A stretch of DNA of 64,000 nt from positions 153,501-217,500 of the forward strand of contig JAODUP010000659.1 in NCBI GenBank assembly GCA_025642065.1, in the 5' to 3' direction. Origin of the DNA: Paralvinella palmiformis. Taxonomy: Eukaryota; Annelida; Polychaeta; Terebellida; Alvinellidae. Positions within the stretch are counted from its first letter, which is position 1; every line of letters starts with the position of its first letter. Shown piece after piece: positions 60,232 through 64,000 of this stretch. Under the pieces are notes generated by a model. The model made no database searches. It was not told the DNA's origin and worked only from the letters and a program-made list of their open reading frames with translations. Made by a program: the position numbers and the translations under genes.

Positions 60232-60425
60232 ATAACAATAATGTATATTTAATAAAGCATCCTTACTAACAGTGGCCATTCAAAGGCACTTTACAAATAT
60301 GTAATATAATAATACCCCAAATGTCTGTAAAAACCCTACAAAAGATTTAAAAGATAATTATTATTTATCTATGAAAGCGACCTTGAACAGGTGTGTTTTT
60401 AGAACATATTTAAAACCTTTCTTTC
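60232..60425 (-). mobile_element. 3' end of LINE family seen at 2.1-4.8 kb
   Basis: Closely similar to 2100-2225. Shared plus-strand blocks are AATACCCCAAAT, TGTAAAAACCCTA, AAAGCGACCTTGAACAGGT and TTTTTAGAACA. The reverse complement ends GTAAAGTGCCTTTGAATGGCC and a TTATTG-rich tail. It is strongly 5' truncated. Confidence 0.75.
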
Positions 60426-60679
60426 TGTAAGTAATTGGGAAGAAACTCCCAAGGGTAACCTAACAATGTGAACTCTACCACCTCCACTCCACTGTATAAA
60501 CAACTCAATGTCATGCCTCACTAACTACCAAGAATATAGGTGTGACTTCAGATGATTTAAATGTTGGTGCTATCGTTTGAGGATTCATCCCCCGCTAATG
60601 TATTAGCTAAACTTAGGAAGTGTCACTTTCAATGTCTGAAATCTATTGATTTAAATCAATCATATGTTTAAAAAAATAT

Positions 60680-60680
<1 letters not shown>

Positions 60681-60717
<37 letters not shown>
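60681..60717. repeat. (AT)n microsatellite
   Basis: About 36 bp of AT, directly after the 3' limit of the transposase remnant. Confidence 0.9.
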
Positions 60718-60718
<1 letters not shown>

Positions 60719-61160
60719 AACAAAGATAACCAGACATCACATACATCGGCAATATTGTTGTTGTCTGATTGACACAGATCAATGACAATTGTTATGGGAT
60801 GTAGTTGATCAGCTAGATCTTTGACAATGTGTAAGATATAATAATCTTGTATCTTCTGAATGATGGACTTGTTGAATTCTTCCTTATGATCCTGGGGGAT
60901 CTGTACAAGAAGTTGTGGTTCTTGATGAATGTATTTAAGTACAATAGCTGTAGCTTCCATCATGTGTCACCAGGGAATTGTGGCTTGTAGCTATCCTTGT
61001 GAGCAGATAGAAGACTACAGTGTTTGTGATGGCTATGGAACTATTTATTCACCTTCTTGATGTGTTTCATAATGGCTCCTGAGTAAGTTTCAATATGTTG
61101 TTCAAAACTAATAATTGTTTTGTTTCTTCCATTGATGTCCCCAAAGATTTGTTGCAAACC
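60718..61160 (-). pseudogene. hAT-like transposase remnant
   Basis: Minus-strand frame from 60963 contains EATAIVLKYIHQEPQ and then DLADQLHPITIVIDLCQSDN and IADVCDVWLSLL. This resembles the region before the C-terminal dimerisation domain of hAT transposases, where a P-I/V-A/T-x-A/V-x-D-x-x-Q-S/A-D block is usual. Upstream frames to about 61150 give QQIFGDINGRNKT. Stops separate them. The assignment is by remembered pattern only. The 613-bp hAT-like element lies 0.9 kb away, but no shared ends tie the two together. Confidence 0.45.
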
Positions 61161-62029
61161 AACAGATATGAGGATTATATCATATTCTAATTTTTTTAAG
61201 TGCATATGTGTATGAATAGCATTAAAAATATATTAATATTAGTCAAATTTCTTCCATAATAAAACAAAAGTTTTTAACATGGTTATTACTGTCCATGGAA
61301 CAAACATGCCAACCTTGATACTTACAAATCCAGACATATAATCTCACAAATATAGAGACATTATAGCAGAAAATCTTAACAACAGATAATAATGGGATAT
61401 GTTATCAAATCATTCCCAAAAGTCAGCAGAAATATAAAAATTTGTCAACATAATTCACCATAATATCTTAAACCAGCTGATCTAGGAAAAAACAAGAGAT
61501 GCACTGATGATTATAGATATACCTGAACTCTAATACTAACTAAATCAAAGCCAAGAATTAAAACCACAGAACATTGGTCTATTACAGTTATATGAATAAC
61601 TTTTTTAAATGCTACTCTACTGTAAAAATATTTATAAAAAGTAATGTTAAAAAATCCATATATTTGCCATTCAAATACAAGAGAAGAGTCAGTTCTCTCA
61701 TCTAAGTCCAATATTTATTATAATTAAATACACAATCAAATCAGTAAAACTTCACTCTTATTCAAAGATAAACACCTTAATCTGTAACAGGACAATAACT
61801 TAAGAATTTTTAAACTGTACCCAAAAGTATGTAAAATTACCAAATTTCTGGACATGTTATGCCAATTGGGTCAAGCAATATAATATTTATAAAGGTAATG
61901 AGGTGAAGTGCATCTTTTAAACATATAACTCTATCTGGGGTTTGAACCCAGGTGCTGTAGAAGTCTGTGGCCACACACTGTTGCCTACCTTCACCAACAA
62001 GACAGTGAACATTATAAACCTACTTTCGC
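61161..62029. other. Non-coding stretch
   Basis: A GTTTGAACCC block near 61940 with CACACACTGTTGCC resembles a worn SINE head. Nothing else is recognised. Confidence 0.35.
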
Positions 62030-62165
62030 CAAGCCAGTGAACATTATATACACTGTTGCCTACTTTTGTCAACAAAACATTATAAACAGTTGCCTACTTT
62101 TGCGAACAAAACAATATAAACACAGTTGCCTACATTCATCAACAAGAAAGTGAACATTAATAATG
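62030..62165. repeat. Irregular tandem repeat, about 5 copies
   Basis: Degenerate units containing GTTGCCTACTTTTG, AACAAAAC and ATTATAAAC. Confidence 0.7.
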
Positions 62166-62589
62166 ATCATAAAACTTTTCCGTGTTACACAAAACTCACA
62201 AAATCTACATAATTTATTTATTTTCAGAGCATTTAATCAGTATACAGTGAAGCTATTACTCAACTATCAATTAGTATACATCTGTCATCCCTATATGACA
62301 CAATATGAATATGACAAATTTATACACGACAATTATTAGATTTATAGTTGTATTGTTATTACGACTGATGTCACAGATAATTATTAACTGTGTAGTATTA
62401 TCATTATGTAAGACACTGTCACTGTACACCATCAACTTGAGCACTGTAACTGTGTCGATAAACTAGTACACGAACGTTTTCCGCTCTGACACGACAAAGA
62501 AGGATGACACACAACCAGTGAGATCAATAATTGTCTATTTGACAGTGTACTGAAGATCAAATAAATATTATATTTAAAGAATGCCTTCC

Positions 62590-63310
62590 TCTCACCTGGA
62601 TTAAGTCTTCAAGTGACGTAAATAACGACCTCTATAATAATGTCACGTTCTTCCTAGTAGTGATCGATGGTCATGTAGACTAAATAGAGAGGATCTAGAT
62701 TTTAGACTATCTGTCACTAGACTAACAATAATTATTAACACGAGTCGTCTTCAATTGAAGTGTGTGATCATTACACAGAAAACTACGTCATCAAATATAG
62801 GAGCTCTGAAACACGTAAATATCATATCCGACCTGAAATACTCCGTCGTTCACCTTAACCTAAGAAATATTACAAAGGGAATGTGTCGTGTCAGTACAAC
62901 TAAAACTATTGAACACACCAACGTTTAGTGTCCTCATAGATCTAATTATCCTTTACAAAAAGCCTAAATATATGACATTTTGATTGGTAATTGATACCAA
63001 GAATTTGTAGATTTTGCCACAAACAGCCAGAATACGTGACACATAGAAATAATGTTTACTTGTTATAGACTAGAAACTAACTCACTGTCATGACTGTGAC
63101 CAAGAGAGTGCCTCGATTTTAAATAACATGTCATGTCCGTATTTTATTATCTGTATAACCATGCGTCGGTTGTATTAATTGGAAGATACGAATTATTAAT
63201 GAACATCACATACAGATGACGTCCAGAGAACATCACTTACAGAACGAGATAAAAAATTACCTGTTTCGTATTCAGCTTAGGTCCACAAGTACGTGTACTA
63301 TTCAGTAGTC
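62590..63310 (-). promoter_or_regulatory. Candidate 5' UTR/promoter region of the CRAL-TRIO gene
   Basis: Two good minus-strand donor sites, CCAG|GTGAGAGG near 62596 and ACAG|GTAATT near 63262, lie in a stretch with less AT bias than its surroundings. Either could end a non-coding first exon joined to the acceptor at 57351-57353. No TATA box or initiator can be assigned. Confidence 0.25.
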
Positions 63311-63691
63311 CAAGCCTTTACTGACCATTCTCATAACGTACCAGTTTTATAAAGGTATTAAGTAGTCCAAAGAACGGGCCTAGTTCGTCATAACGTCCCT
63401 ATTAGTATATTGTTAGGTATTTAACTGAAGTTTGTTATTATAATAATAGAGTTAAGGGAAACTGTTATCTATTATTTAGTCAATAGTTAATACGAAGAAG
63501 TAATCATATACCAGTAATGTGAATTGATATCAATGAAAAGAGAAACTTTATTATAAATAACTACTCATTTTGTTGTCTGTTTAGTAAACTTTGTAAGTGT
63601 AAATGCAGGTAAAGGGACTGAAAATAACCCGTATATTACATGTATAGATGTTCAGTTCTATAAAATAACTATCAAGATGCGGGTCATTACA

Positions 63692-63760
63692 CACGCACGC
63701 ACACACGCACGCACACATGTATAAACACGTACGCACACATACACACAAACACGTACATCA
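63692..63760. repeat. CACACG-rich microsatellite
   Basis: Imperfect CACG/CACA repeat. Confidence 0.85.
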
Positions 63761-63960
63761 TATTTTGTCAAATATTTTATGTCAACAAAACTGACAGTTA
63801 ATATTAATGTTCTTGTCATAAACAGACTTTATATTCGTCATCTGGTTTATGTAACTATAAATAACGAATGACTGACTGGCGAGAGAAGTAGTATATCTCA
63901 ATATTTAAAGTGGCCATGTATTGTTGTCAGGACTTGGACTTTCCATTTGGGGCTCCTCTT

Positions 63961-64000
63961 CACACACACACACACACACACACCTATATATATATATATA
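63961..64000. repeat. (CA)n(TA)n microsatellite at window end
   Basis: CA run followed by a TA run that is cut by the end of the window. Confidence 0.9.

Overview
This window is AT-rich animal nuclear DNA. Spliced introns with GT/AG borders, CR1/L2-type LINEs, tRNA-derived SINEs with simple-repeat tails, a Ty3/Gypsy element, hAT remnants and long micro- and minisatellites all point to an invertebrate. A mollusc or another lophotrochozoan fits best, from the (GAGT)n/(ACTC)n-tailed SINEs and the CRAL-TRIO gene type, but this is an inference and no species can be named.

Only one intact host gene can be supported. It lies on the minus strand between 57350 and 49001: six coding exons whose borders join in frame into a protein of about 315 residues of the CRAL-TRIO (Sec14-like, alpha-tocopherol transfer protein/clavesin-like) family. 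Its introns carry three minisatellites; one 47-bp array starts about 25 bp from a splice acceptor. A 5' untranslated exon is likely upstream (candidate donors near 62.6 and 63.26 kb) but cannot be fixed from sequence alone.

The rest is repeats. At 2.1-4.8 kb is a minus-strand CR1/L2-like LINE with endonuclease and a reverse transcriptase that has lost part of its fingers region. At 5.75-7.66 kb is a 1.9-kb array of a 26-bp unit. At 13.7-15.7 kb is a decayed plus-strand LINE followed by a SINE. At 17.2-22.6 kb is a nest: a LINE fragment with a structured 3' region, a second LINE flanked by 16-bp direct repeats, an AGT array, and inside that array a Ty3/Gypsy element with both LTRs, primer-binding site and polypurine tract but without most of pol. 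At 28.5-29.3 kb are a SINE and a 29-bp array. At 30.5-31.5 and 41.9-42.7 kb are two longer copies of the structured 3' region, sharing a possible pseudoknot. At 37-41 kb are two copies of another tRNA-derived SINE, a 19-bp array and AT tracts. At 42.8-47.7 kb are a 48-bp array and a 21-bp array with higher-order spacing. At 48.2-48.8 kb are two perfect palindromes. At 59.2-61.1 kb are a 613-bp hAT-like element with degenerate 8-bp target duplications and a hAT-like transposase remnant.

Most long open frames here are translations of simple repeats and are not genes. The strongest leads are the conserved structured 3' region in three copies, the deleted but structurally complete LTR element, and the higher-order 21-bp array.
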